Below are positions 27,257 to 35,427 of a stretch of 64,000 nucleotides of DNA, in pieces. The position numbers and the translations under genes were made by a program. Position 1 is the stretch's first letter, and each line of letters opens with the position of its first letter. Origin of the DNA: G963556115 sp963678205 (GTDB taxonomy: Bacteria; Planctomycetota; SZUA-567); assembly GCA_963678205.1 (NCBI GenBank), contig OY782760.1, forward strand, positions 2,604,001 to 2,668,000, given 5' to 3'. The notes beneath the pieces were generated by a model. That model did not search any database, was not told the DNA's origin, and worked only from the letters and a program-made list of their open reading frames with translations.

Positions 27257-28144
27257 CTATTTACTCTTTCTTTCTTTATCTTTCCGCAAAAGAGACTTAA
27301 CTTTTTCCATCCACTCATGATCAGTCGGTGCAAGCTCGACAAAACGGTTTAAATGATACAACGCCTTTTTCCTGCTTGGCTTATCAATCATATAAATATG
27401 CCCCAATTGAAGATGTGCATTATACTGTTCCGAGTCAATTTTAAGTATACTTAGCAAGACTTTTTCAGCCATATCAACGTGACTATCTTCTCGATAAGCG
27501 GTTGCAAGGTTATATCTTGCCGGAATGTTTTTTGGATCATGTTCAATAACCCACTGAAAAGAGACAATAGCTAATGGCAGCAACATTTCATCAAGCTCAC
27601 ACAATCCCTGATAATAACGCGACGGAATAAAATTCTCGTTCAATTCCCAAGCTTTTCTAAAAAACTTACGCGCAAGTACTTTTTTCTGCCCATCAAAACC
27701 ATAATAATAACAACGCCCAATATTATAAGCGGCAAGATAACTCTCAGGGTTTAATCTAAATGCTTTTGCCAGTTTCTGGACAGCTTCAGCATACTTCTTA
27801 TCATACATCAAAGATTGCCCCCAAAGTAACCATGCATCAGACATTTTAGGGTTTAACGATACTGCCGCCTCAGCATTTTTAGCAGCAATGCCATAATTTT
27901 TCAAATCTGAATATGAAAGTCCAATCCAGAAGTAACATAATGCATTCTCAGGGTCAAGTTTTAATGCACTTTTAAACCTCGCAAGAGCTCTAGCTTTCTC
28001 ATTATTAGCTAGAAGTTGAGATCCTTCATATATATAGTTATCAACTTTATACTGTGCCTGAGAATCAAGAGCTATACCAGTCACAGAAAAACAAGATAAC
28101 ATTATAATTGACAAGAAGATATATCTTACTGCATACTTTATCAT
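27257..28144 (-). CDS. Exported TPR-repeat protein
   Basis: A 295-residue protein with a signal sequence (hydrophobic 9-26, TGIALDSQAQ) followed by six or seven tetratricopeptide repeats, recognisable by the W/Y-x2-L/I-G, A and P positions, for example NALCYFWIGLSYSDLKNYG and AYNIGRCYYYGFDGQ. TPR arrays hold protein complexes together; here it would act in the periplasm or at the outer membrane. It is the promoter-proximal gene of a unit with the NtrC-type regulator and is divergent from the GT4 gene. Confidence 0.8.
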   Translation of the reverse strand: MIKYAVRYIFLSIIMLSCFSVTGIALDSQAQYKVDNYIYEGSQLLANNEKARALARFKSALKLDPENALCYFWIGLSYSDLKNYGIAAKNAEAAVSLNPKMSDAWLLWGQSLMYDKKYAEAVQKLAKAFRLNPESYLAAYNIGRCYYYGFDGQKKVLARKFFRKAWELNENFIPSRYYQGLCELDEMLLPLAIVSFQWVIEHDPKNIPARYNLATAYREDSHVDMAEKVLLSILKIDSEQYNAHLQLGHIYMIDKPSRKKALYHLNRFVELAPTDHEWMEKVKSLLRKDKERKSK

Positions 28145-28285
28145 TTTTATTATTTCCTAAACATCAGATTAGTTTTAAGTGAAGAAATATATTTTACAGA
28201 TCTTCGCTTAATAATACAGTAAAAAATCATATATGTATTATTCAAAATAATATATCAAATATTGAATTTATTTTTTCAGATATTA

Positions 28286-28294
28286 TGATATAAT
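28286..28294 (+). promoter_or_regulatory. Extended -10 promoter for the GT4 gene
   Basis: TGATATAAT (28286-28294) is a full extended -10. No good -35 is seen. About 30 bases before the ATG. Confidence 0.4.
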
Positions 28295-28323
28295 GATACA
28301 AATTACTTATTTATTAAAATGGG

Positions 28324-29478
28324 ATGACTATGCGTATTGCAATTTTTTCATGGGAATCACTCTACGCAATAAAGATTGGTGGAGTGGGAATACATGTTTT
28401 TAATCTTGCCAGAAGTTTACAACATCTTGGTAATGAAGTTCATATTTTTACCAGACAAGGTGAAAAGCTCAGCCTCAAAGACATGGTTGAAGGCATATAT
28501 ATTCATAGACTCCCTTGCAATCACGGGGAGAACTTCTTCAATGAAGTAAAATCATTCAACAATACACTTGTTTATTATTATACTGAAATAAGCAGCAATA
28601 TCGGTAATTTTGATATTCTTCACTGCCATGACTGGCTTACTTTTGATGCAGGACTTCGGTTAAAAGATGAGGTCAAACTTGTTGCTACTTTTCACACAAC
28701 TGAACTTGGCAGATCTGGGCAATGGCCTGAATCAGGTATTGCTAAGGAGATAAGTAATCTTGAAAAAACAATGATAAACAACAGTCAAAGGCTTATTGCA
28801 ATAAGTTACGAAGTTAGAAGAGAGCTTGAATTACTCTACAAAATACCCGACTGGAAAACAAAAGTTATTTACAACGGAATAGATATCGAAAAAGTTAGAT
28901 TTACTTCTCAAAAGCCTAATACTATTCGCTCAGAATTAAATATTAGTAAAGCGTCAAAAATAATTCTATATGTTGGGAGCTTTAATCACAAGAAGGGAAC
29001 AGATATACTATTAAGCACATGCTCAAAGGTACTGACCAATTGTAATGATGCTGTATATGTGCTTTTTGGCAATGGAGAAATGGGCGGAAGAGTTGAAGCA
29101 ATATGCAGAGATCATCCAAACCGTATCATAGCAGTTGATTCACAAGAGCAGGCAATGCTTCAGCAACTTTATAAAGAAGCTTATATAGTGGTCGCACCAT
29201 TCAGGTCAGATCCCTTCGCAGCTATCACCTTGACTGCCTGGGCTGCTTCAAAGCCAGTAATAAGTCTAGACAAAGGAGCAAGTTCAGAAATTATATATAA
29301 TGATGTAAATGGTATAATTAGTACTGAAAAATTATTTGCTGAAAATATTGAAAAGCTTCTCCAGGCACCTGATAGTGTCAAGTGGCTTGGTAATAACGCA
29401 AAAGCTACAGTTGAAACAGCATTTACTTGGAATGAAGTAGCCAAAAATACTGAAAAACTCTATAAAAAAATCAAATAA
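28324..29478 (+). CDS. GT4 family glycosyltransferase
   Basis: A 384-residue retaining glycosyltransferase with two Rossmann domains (GT-B). The N-terminus has the acceptor-side loop GGVGIHVFNLARSL (20-33), the hinge segment carries VIYNGID, and the C-terminal domain holds KKGTDILL and the donor-site region PFRSDPFAAITLTAWAASKPV (family pattern P-x4-E-x-F/G-x2-E; here the first Glu is Asp). It probably builds cell-surface glycans, or glycogen-like or trehalose-type sugars; the substrate is not readable. ATG 28330 (codon 3) has GGGA at a better distance than 28324, so the start may be six bases later. It is a single-gene unit. Confidence 0.85.
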   Translation: MTMRIAIFSWESLYAIKIGGVGIHVFNLARSLQHLGNEVHIFTRQGEKLSLKDMVEGIYIHRLPCNHGENFFNEVKSFNNTLVYYYTEISSNIGNFDILHCHDWLTFDAGLRLKDEVKLVATFHTTELGRSGQWPESGIAKEISNLEKTMINNSQRLIAISYEVRRELELLYKIPDWKTKVIYNGIDIEKVRFTSQKPNTIRSELNISKASKIILYVGSFNHKKGTDILLSTCSKVLTNCNDAVYVLFGNGEMGGRVEAICRDHPNRIIAVDSQEQAMLQQLYKEAYIVVAPFRSDPFAAITLTAWAASKPVISLDKGASSEIIYNDVNGIISTEKLFAENIEKLLQAPDSVKWLGNNAKATVETAFTWNEVAKNTEKLYKKIK

Positions 29479-29494
29479 ATTCTTACCAATATAC

Positions 29495-29983
29495 TCAAAA
29501 TGAATGAACAACGTGGCAGACAACACCCCAGATTTCAAGACTTGCTTCGTCAGGTACAACAATTGGTTTATACCTTGGATTCTCGGAGACTAACTCAACC
29601 TTTCCATTATATATTGAAAGACGCTTTACCGCAAGTTCCCCGTCGAGAACAGCAATAACAATACTTCCATTTTTTGGAGTCAAGCTTCTATCAACAATAA
29701 GTATATCATTAGGAAATATCCCAACACCTGTCATGGACTCACCTGTAGCCCGAGCAAAAAAAGTAGCAGGAGGATTCTTTATCAGGTGCTCATTAAGATC
29801 TAGCTTTGCCTCAATATAATCATCAGCAGGTGAAGGAAATCCTGCTTCGACCTTTGATTGATAAATTGGAATTTTAAATCCCTTACCTTCTACATATTTT
29901 ACAATATCATGCACAAGACATTCAGGTACCTTTATAGTAGTCATAACTTCACCGACTTTACCAGGCCTATTCTTATCGCTCAC
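29495..29983 (-). CDS. umuD: UmuD-like S24 peptidase, orphan
   Basis: A 162-residue protein of the LexA/UmuD self-cleaving family. EAGFPSPADDYIE is the UmuD cleavage-site region (Ala-Gly cut), GESMTGVGI holds the catalytic serine, and DGELAVKRL the catalytic lysine. There is no DNA-binding domain as in LexA. UmuD' normally joins UmuC as DNA polymerase V, yet no umuC is in the window. The start is set at the GTG (29983), because GAGGA lies six bases ahead; the ATG at 29989 touches the ribosome-binding site. It overlaps the end of metW by 11 bases, so it belongs to the methionine operon. No LexA box is apparent just upstream. Confidence 0.85.
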   Translation of the reverse strand: MSDKNRPGKVGEVMTTIKVPECLVHDIVKYVEGKGFKIPIYQSKVEAGFPSPADDYIEAKLDLNEHLIKNPPATFFARATGESMTGVGIFPNDILIVDRSLTPKNGSIVIAVLDGELAVKRLSIYNGKVELVSENPRYKPIVVPDEASLEIWGVVCHVVHSF

Positions 29984-30803
29984 TATCATTCCTCAGTTTT
30001 TCAACAATCATTAGGACTTCTTCCGCATAAAGGTTATCACTAATTCCTAATTTTCTTACCTTGCCTTCATTGAGAACATACCCCTCAATCAGATCAATAC
30101 CCTCTTTATGCATCCAAGCAAGGAAGTCCTGAATAGATAAACAGTGAATATTAGGAGTATCATACCAGTTATACGGCAACCAACCTGTTTGCGGCATTCT
30201 TCCTCTAAGGGCAAGATCCAAACGAACCTGCCAAAATCCAAAATTAGGGAATGTAACAATTCCTCTACGCCCAACTCGAAGCATCTCAACCAAAACCTTA
30301 GTAGGTTTCATAAGTGTTTGAAGAGTTTCTTCCAGCACAACATAATCAAATGATTCATCAGCAAAAGAGGCTAGCCCAGAGACAATATCAGATTGAAATA
30401 CAGGGACTCCAGCACGTACACACTCCATTACAGCGTCCAACTCTCGTTCAATCCCCTGCCCATGAACTTCCTTCATATCACGCAAACTAGCAAGCAATTC
30501 TCCATTGCCACACCCAAGATCAAGCACAGATGATCCTACTGGAATTTCCTGCTCAATAACTTTATCCTGCCAGCGCAAGGCTTTACCATGTGCATCAGTG
30601 ACAGGTTTTGAGCCAGAACCCACACTTCCTAAAAAACCAATAATACTCCCAGACGCAACATTTAGCAACGCCGGATCAACCTGTTTCTGAAGAAGAGTTA
30701 TCAGTTCAAGAAAAGATTCTTTCTCTATTTCTTCTATTTTTCTATCCATAATTGATATATACTCCAGTACTGAAGGTAATTTAGTTTTTCTAACACTCTT
30801 CAT
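29973..30803 (-). CDS. metW: MetW methyltransferase-like protein
   Basis: MetW works with MetX in the acyl-homoserine step of methionine synthesis. The 276 residues hold a class I methyltransferase fold (about 88-250): SVLDLGCGNGELL as SAM motif I, and FDYVVLEETLQTLMKP, VTFPNFGFWQVR and PYNWYDTPNIHCLSI as MetW signatures. About 80 extra residues at the N-terminus, not found in typical MetW of about 200 residues, include a charged helical part and a Gly/Ser-rich loop. The gene lies 21 bases after metX. The 3' end overlaps umuD. Confidence 0.9.
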   Translation of the reverse strand: MKSVRKTKLPSVLEYISIMDRKIEEIEKESFLELITLLQKQVDPALLNVASGSIIGFLGSVGSGSKPVTDAHGKALRWQDKVIEQEIPVGSSVLDLGCGNGELLASLRDMKEVHGQGIERELDAVMECVRAGVPVFQSDIVSGLASFADESFDYVVLEETLQTLMKPTKVLVEMLRVGRRGIVTFPNFGFWQVRLDLALRGRMPQTGWLPYNWYDTPNIHCLSIQDFLAWMHKEGIDLIEGYVLNEGKVRKLGISDNLYAEEVLMIVEKLRNDSER

Positions 30804-30824
30804 TTATTTTTAAATTTAACAAAA

Positions 30825-32030
30825 CTACAAGTTTAATGTTTTTTTTGCACTAAGAAAATTTCGAAGCAAGGCGTCTACTTCTTCCACCTGTACCAGAAAC
30901 GCATCATGTCCAAACGTAGACGGAACATCAACATACGTTACAGGAATATTGTTTTTACTAAGTGCAAGCGCAAACTCTCTACACTCTTGAGGTGGATACA
31001 GCCAGTCAGAACTAAAACTAACAACCATTACATTACTTTTTATTCTCTTACACGCTTCTTTTAAGTTTCCCCCACCCCAATGGGCTGCAGCATCATAATA
31101 ATCCATAGCTCTAATTATATAAAGATAACTGTTCGCATCAAAACGCTGCACAAATTGCTGCCCCTGATAATTCAGATAACTCTCAACTTCAAATTCAATT
31201 CCAAAACCAAACTGAAGCTCCTGACTACTCTGAAGTCTTCGCCCAAACTTCGTATGCATACTCTCATCAGATAAATACGTAATATGAGCAAGCATTCTCG
31301 CTGCAGAGAGACCTGCTGCAGGTAACTCTGAATCATAATAATCACCATTATTAAAATTAGGATCATTACGAATCGCATAACTGCCTACAACATTGAATCC
31401 TAACCCCTGAGCAGAAAGCCTTGGCGCAGCTGCAAAAACAATGGTATTCTCAACAAAATCAGGATACGCAAGTGACCACTCAATAGCCTGCTGGCCACCC
31501 AGTGACCCACCAACAACAGCATAAAGTTTCTCAATACCAATTTTATCACAAAAAAGCTTTTGAAGTCTCACCCAGTCATGCACTGTAACAACAGGAAATC
31601 TCAAACCATAAGGCTTATCTGTTTGCGGATTTATAGAAGCCGGACCGGTAGTACCGTAACAAGATCCCAGTACATTCGTACAAATTATACGATATTTATC
31701 CGAATCCATAGCTTTACCAGGCCCAATTACCGCGTCCCACCATCCAGGCTTATTTTCACGCCACCGCCTGTTTCCTTCCCAGTCTTTATCCCAACCTGCA
31801 GCATGGGCATCTCCTGAAAGTGCGTGGCAAACCAGTATAACTTTGTCTCCAGAGCCATACTCTTCATATTCAATTTCAATCGGCCCAAGCGAGCGCCCAC
31901 ACTCAAGATCAAAAGGTTCCTGAAGCGAAGCGACTTCAAGCCGCTTTGCTTCAGTCCACCCTACAGAATCCGGTGCATCTGGTCCACTATGGTTATCACC
32001 ATTTTTACACATTACGACCAAACTCTCCAT
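30825..32030 (-). CDS. metX: Homoserine O-acyltransferase MetX
   Basis: An alpha/beta-hydrolase enzyme that acylates homoserine with acetyl- or succinyl-CoA. The 401 residues include the strand and oxyanion region ILVCHALSGDAHAAG, the nucleophile elbow VVGGSLGGQQAIEW (serine in GGSLGG), a late aspartate (FSSDWLYPP) and the histidine in GHDAFLV. Acetyl and succinyl forms cannot be told apart reliably by eye. The N-terminus carries about 35 additional residues. It lies 41 bases after metY and 21 before metW, in the order metY-metX-metW. Confidence 0.93.
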   Translation of the reverse strand: MESLVVMCKNGDNHSGPDAPDSVGWTEAKRLEVASLQEPFDLECGRSLGPIEIEYEEYGSGDKVILVCHALSGDAHAAGWDKDWEGNRRWRENKPGWWDAVIGPGKAMDSDKYRIICTNVLGSCYGTTGPASINPQTDKPYGLRFPVVTVHDWVRLQKLFCDKIGIEKLYAVVGGSLGGQQAIEWSLAYPDFVENTIVFAAAPRLSAQGLGFNVVGSYAIRNDPNFNNGDYYDSELPAAGLSAARMLAHITYLSDESMHTKFGRRLQSSQELQFGFGIEFEVESYLNYQGQQFVQRFDANSYLYIIRAMDYYDAAAHWGGGNLKEACKRIKSNVMVVSFSSDWLYPPQECREFALALSKNNIPVTYVDVPSTFGHDAFLVQVEEVDALLRNFLSAKKTLNL

Positions 32031-32071
32031 TTATTGTTAAATTTTAATCATCAATACAACAAAGTTACTGC

Positions 32072-33379
32072 CTATTGTGAAATAGCTATCTTTAAAGCTT
32101 GATCAAGATCAGCCTTGATATCCTCAACATCTTCAAGTCCAACAGAAAGCCTGATAAAATCAGGAGTCACCCCTGCTGCAAGCAATTCTTCTTCAGACAA
32201 CTGCTGATGAGTTGTACTTGCATTATGCGTAACAAGGGTCTTGGCATCAAGAAGATTAGCCAGATGTGTTGCAAGTTTGACATTATCACATAGCTTTGCA
32301 CTAGCTTCATATCCACCTTTTGGAGCAAATCCCATAAGAGCCCCAGGTCCTAGCGGGTAATTTGCGCAAGCACGGTCATACTCAGGGTGATCCTTTAGAC
32401 CAGGATACTCTACCCATGCTACAGCCGGGTGATTATTCAACCATTCTGCTATCTGCTGAGCGTTTTCACAATGTCTTCTTGCACGTAGCGGTAAAGTCTC
32501 AACCCCAAGCAGGATCTGCTGAGCGTTGAATGGAGACATACACGCTCCAGTATCTCTAAGAAGTCCACACCTAATTTTAAAACTAAAAGAAAAACCAGGA
32601 ATCGCTGCTTTATCATGATTTCCAAAAGCCTCCCAGAAGTTAAAGTCATGATAAGAGGCATCAGGTCCATCAATTTCTGGGAACTTACCATTAGCCCAGT
32701 TGAACGTCCCTTTTTCAATAACAATCCCACCAAGGCTGGTGCCATGCCCGCCAACAAGTTTTGTAAGTGAATTTACAATAATATCAGCTCCATGTTTAAA
32801 TGCATCGAATATTGGTGGAGGACTGACAGTATTATCGACAACAAGTGGTAAGCCGTGCCTATGAGCAATATCTGCTAAAGCCTCAATATCCTCAACATTA
32901 CATTTTGGATTACCTAAGGTCTCACAATATACAAGCCTAGTATTCTCATCAATTGCTGACTCAACAGCCTCTAAATTTGAGGTATCAACCAAACGCCCCT
33001 CTATGCCAAATCTTGTCAATGTTTTAGTAAGAAGAGTTACAGTCCCTCCATACAAACAGCTTGACGCGACAACGTTCTGACCTACAGCGGTTAAAGTACA
33101 GATAGTATAGAATATAGCTGCGGTTCCAGATGCAGTACAGACTGCAGAAGTACCTCCATGCATTGCAGCAAGTCTTTTCTCAAGAACATCTGTAGTTGGA
33201 TTCATCAAACGTGTATAAATATTACCAACTTCTTTAAGCTCAAAAAGATTAGCTCCATGCACACAATTCTTAAAGCCATACGCAGTAGTCTGATAAATAG
33301 GCACAGCTCTAGACATTGTAGTTGGATCAATTGTATATCCTGCTTGTACTGCTTTAGTATCAAGTCCTTTATATTCCAT
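32072..33379 (-). CDS. metY: O-acetylhomoserine sulfhydrylase MetY
   Basis: A PLP-dependent Cys/Met-metabolism enzyme that turns O-acetylhomoserine and sulfide into homocysteine. The 435-residue length fits MetY rather than MetB/MetC (about 380-400). Features: ASGTAAIFYTICTL near the cofactor phosphate, VDNTVSPPPIF with the PLP-binding Asp, the Lys in NSLTKLVGGHG (where S-x-T-K binds PLP), and the C-terminal THNASTTHQQL, which fits MetY. AAAGGAG precedes the ATG. It lies 50 bases downstream of the Rrf2 gene and is the first enzyme gene of the operon. Confidence 0.93.
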   Translation of the reverse strand: MEYKGLDTKAVQAGYTIDPTTMSRAVPIYQTTAYGFKNCVHGANLFELKEVGNIYTRLMNPTTDVLEKRLAAMHGGTSAVCTASGTAAIFYTICTLTAVGQNVVASSCLYGGTVTLLTKTLTRFGIEGRLVDTSNLEAVESAIDENTRLVYCETLGNPKCNVEDIEALADIAHRHGLPLVVDNTVSPPPIFDAFKHGADIIVNSLTKLVGGHGTSLGGIVIEKGTFNWANGKFPEIDGPDASYHDFNFWEAFGNHDKAAIPGFSFSFKIRCGLLRDTGACMSPFNAQQILLGVETLPLRARRHCENAQQIAEWLNNHPAVAWVEYPGLKDHPEYDRACANYPLGPGALMGFAPKGGYEASAKLCDNVKLATHLANLLDAKTLVTHNASTTHQQLSEEELLAAGVTPDFIRLSVGLEDVEDIKADLDQALKIAISQ

Positions 33380-33429
33380 AATTAAATTCTCCTTTAAAAG
33401 GTATAGGGCAACCTAATAACCCCGTTTCT

Positions 33430-33861
33430 TTATATAACATAGTCATGAATAATGCCAGAACGCATAATCCGACCTTTATCAACAAGCTGCTTAAAATTAA
33501 CACTCATATACACATCAACAAGTGCTTGTGCTGCTTGATCCCAGAGTGGCGCAAAGAGCTCATCCTGCCATTTAGTATGGTCAATACCATCAACAGGATA
33601 GAGATCACCTTCAAATAAGGTAATAACATCACCAACTCTAATATTTTCTGGCTTTGTAGCAAGAACATAACCACCGTCCTTTCCTCTCTTACTCTCAACA
33701 AGACCTGCAGAGCGCAGTTCTCTCATTATATTCTGCAAAAACGCGGCCGGTATCTCTTGCTCACCAGCTATAGATGGAATCGTTTTAGGTCGAATCACAA
33801 CACTATCTGCAAGCGAATAAATAGCTTTAATAGCATAAACTGTTTTCTGAGCCAATCGCAT
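33430..33861 (-). CDS. Rrf2-family regulator without cluster cysteines (CymR-like)
   Basis: A 143-residue Rrf2-type repressor. The winged helix at 1-75 (MRLAQKTVYAIKAIYSLAD through LVESKRGKDGGYVLATKP) is typical, including the recognition helix and RGxxGGY wing. Unlike IscR or NsrR it has no cysteine at all, so it does not hold an iron-sulfur cluster; CymR, which controls cysteine and methionine sulfur genes, is built this way. It heads the metY-metX-metW unit, supporting sulfur control. The ATG at 33861 follows a GGAAAGG; the longer frame to 33924 would cover the promoter. An inverted repeat spans its promoter and start codon. Confidence 0.85.
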   Translation of the reverse strand: MRLAQKTVYAIKAIYSLADSVVIRPKTIPSIAGEQEIPAAFLQNIMRELRSAGLVESKRGKDGGYVLATKPENIRVGDVITLFEGDLYPVDGIDHTKWQDELFAPLWDQAAQALVDVYMSVNFKQLVDKGRIMRSGIIHDYVI

Positions 33862-33897
33862 AATCCAAACCTTTCCGATCAATTTTGTTTGGATTAT
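33860..33897. promoter_or_regulatory. Inverted repeat over the Rrf2 promoter and start, likely autoregulatory operator
   Basis: Perfect 11-base arms ATAATCCAAAC (33860-33870) and GTTTGGATTAT (33887-33897), 16 bases apart. One arm covers the -10, the other the start codon. A dimeric repressor here would block its own transcription. Confidence 0.55.
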
Positions 33898-33920
33898 ACC
33901 ATATTTTATATTCTTTTCAA
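33893..33920 (-). promoter_or_regulatory. Promoter of the rrf2-metY-metX-metW-umuD unit
   Basis: On the minus strand, TTGAAA (33915-33920) and a perfect TATAAT (33893-33898), 16-base spacer, about 25 bases before the coding start. Confidence 0.7.
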
Positions 33921-34137
33921 CCACTTTTACATTTTTTTAAAATTTTCAACCTATTATTCCAAATCAAATCCCAACCAATTCATGATCACCAAAACAAATA
34001 CAACTAAAAACATTCAATAATTTCGATTATTAAGTAGCAATTTCAATAAAAACAAAATATAATATATTATAAATAGCCTATATACACAGGCAAAATACAG
34101 CTGATAAAAAAAAATATCCTTTTTATACTTTTTTATA

Positions 34138-34165
34138 TTGACTTATTTCGCAAAAACCATATTAT
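34138..34165 (+). promoter_or_regulatory. Promoter of the tRNA pair
   Basis: TTGACT (34138-34143) and TATTAT (34160-34165), 16-base spacer. The leader then forms CTCACC/GGTGAG (34172-34177 with 34187-34192), ending 10 bases before tRNA-Lys. Confidence 0.65.
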
Positions 34166-34202
34166 TTAAATCTCACCAAGGGAAACGGTGAGAAAAACAA
34201 AC

Positions 34203-34278
34203 AGGAGCGTAGCTCAGTTGGTAGAGCACCGCCTTTTTAAGGCGATGGTCATGGGTTCGAGTCCCCTCGCTCCTACCA
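34203..34278 (+). tRNA. tRNA-Lys (anticodon UUU)
   Basis: Complete cloverleaf with encoded CCA. Acceptor AGGAGCG/CGCTCCT, D arm GCTCAGTTGGTAGAGC, anticodon loop TTTTTAA with TTT at 34-36, T loop GGTTCGAGTCC. The top of the anticodon stem has a C-A mismatch (27-43). Confidence 0.97.
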
Positions 34279-34311
34279 AAAAAATATAGTAGTAACTAAA
34301 AAATTAAAAGT

Positions 34312-34389
34312 GTTCCTATCGTCTAGCCCGGTCTAGGACACCAGCTTTTCACGCTGGCAACAGGGGTTCGAATCCCCTTAGGAATGCCA
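34312..34389 (+). tRNA. tRNA-Glu (anticodon UUC)
   Basis: Complete cloverleaf with encoded CCA. Acceptor GTTCCTA/TAGGAAT (one G-U pair), anticodon stem CCAGC/GCTGG around loop TTTTCAC, T arm AGGGGTTCGAATCCCCT. It lies 33 bases after tRNA-Lys in one transcript. Confidence 0.97.
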
Positions 34390-34394
34390 AATTT

Positions 34395-34425
34395 AAACCT
34401 TCTAACTCCAGTTAGAAGGTTTTTT
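34395..34425 (+). terminator. Terminator of the tRNA transcript
   Basis: Perfect 13-base stem (34395-34407 with 34410-34422) followed by more T residues, six bases past the tRNA-Glu CCA. Confidence 0.88.
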
Positions 34426-34491
34426 CATGAATTAAAACCCCTTTTATCTTATATTTCATGTATAATACTTTTTTTACTCTGGAGCCCACAA

Positions 34492-35337
34492 ATGTCGCTA
34501 AAATTTTATATTACTGATGTTTTTACATCCACAAAATACTCAGGAAATCAGCTAGCAACAATAATTGTAGACTCAGAACTACCAGAATCTACAATGTTAA
34601 AAATAGCACGAGAATTCAATTTCTCAGAAACGACATTTGTAATTTCACCTAAAGCTAATTCAAACTCTTTCAAAACTAGAATCTTTACCCCTGCTTCAGA
34701 AATACCATTTGCTGGCCACCCAACCTTAGGTACAGCGTTTCTTATGCATAAGTTTTATAGCCCAAACACTGATAAAATTATATTGAAACTAATAATTGGC
34801 AATATACTAGTTAATGTGTCTTCTCATATACTCTGGATGACTCAAAAGAAAGCAACCTACCACGAATTTTACACTAAAGATGTCATAGCCCGTCTACTCA
34901 ATATTGACGAAGGTGAAATTCGCACAGACCTCCCTATTCAGATAGTAAGCACCGGACTACCAGCTTTAATCATACCACTCAAAAGTCTAGATGCAGTTAA
35001 AAGAGCCAAACCAACTAATAATCTGTATAATAAGCTTTTTAATGGAAAAAATGACCTAACATTGTATGTCTTTTCTGAAGAAACGTACAGTAATGATAAT
35101 GACTTCAATGCCAGAGTATTTTTCAATGCTTTTGGAATTAGAGAAGATCCAGCTACTGGCAGCGCAACAGGATGTCTTGGGGGGTATCTCAGCAAACATC
35201 TTAATAAAGAAATTAATATTTCAATAGAGCAAGGGTTCGAAATTGATAGAAAATCTATTTTGAAACTCAATGTAACTGATAATATAATAAAAGTTGGTGG
35301 TTCAGTATCACTTACAGCTAATGGTGAATTGCTATAA
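34492..35337 (+). CDS. PhzF family isomerase-like protein
   Basis: A 281-residue member of the PhzF superfamily (diaminopimelate-epimerase fold). The N-terminal part has YITDVFTSTKYSGNQLA and the family glutamate segment NFSETTFV; FAGHPTLGTAF is the diagnostic motif of the first half, and DPATGSATGCLGGYL that of the second. Members of this family isomerise dienes or have unknown housekeeping roles; no phenazine genes are nearby. The ATG at 34492 has GGAG at 34481-34484. The frame is open upstream into tRNA-Glu, but that part cannot be coding. A perfect TATAAT lies at 34461-34466. Confidence 0.85.
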   Translation: MSLKFYITDVFTSTKYSGNQLATIIVDSELPESTMLKIAREFNFSETTFVISPKANSNSFKTRIFTPASEIPFAGHPTLGTAFLMHKFYSPNTDKIILKLIIGNILVNVSSHILWMTQKKATYHEFYTKDVIARLLNIDEGEIRTDLPIQIVSTGLPALIIPLKSLDAVKRAKPTNNLYNKLFNGKNDLTLYVFSEETYSNDNDFNARVFFNAFGIREDPATGSATGCLGGYLSKHLNKEINISIEQGFEIDRKSILKLNVTDNIIKVGGSVSLTANGELL

Positions 35338-35374
35338 CCAGTTACTATCAGCCTAATACATTCTGAATAGATAA

Positions 35375-35400
35375 AGGCGGTTGCATTAATACAACCGCCT
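35375..35400. terminator. Stem-loop between converging phzF-like and RND genes
   Basis: AGGCGGTTG (35375-35383) pairs with CAACCGCCT (35392-35400), GC-rich for this genome; GATAG and CTATC extend it after a bulge. No T run, yet its position between two converging stops fits two-way termination. Confidence 0.65.
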
Positions 35401-35427
35401 CTATCGCACTAATAGTAAAACTATAGA

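Noticed and set aside
28177..28215. Inverted repeat AAGTGAAGA...TCTTCGCTT between the TPR and GT4 genes
   Set aside because: One mismatch, 17-base spacing and no link to a promoter element; too weak to call an operator.
25888..28323. Sigma-54 (-24/-12) promoter near the NtrC-type regulator
   Set aside because: No TGGCAC-N5-TTGC match was found in the gap upstream of the TPR gene.
34384..34491. Longer start for the PhzF-like gene
   Set aside because: It would begin inside tRNA-Glu and run through the tRNA terminator. The ATG at 34492 has a proper ribosome-binding site.
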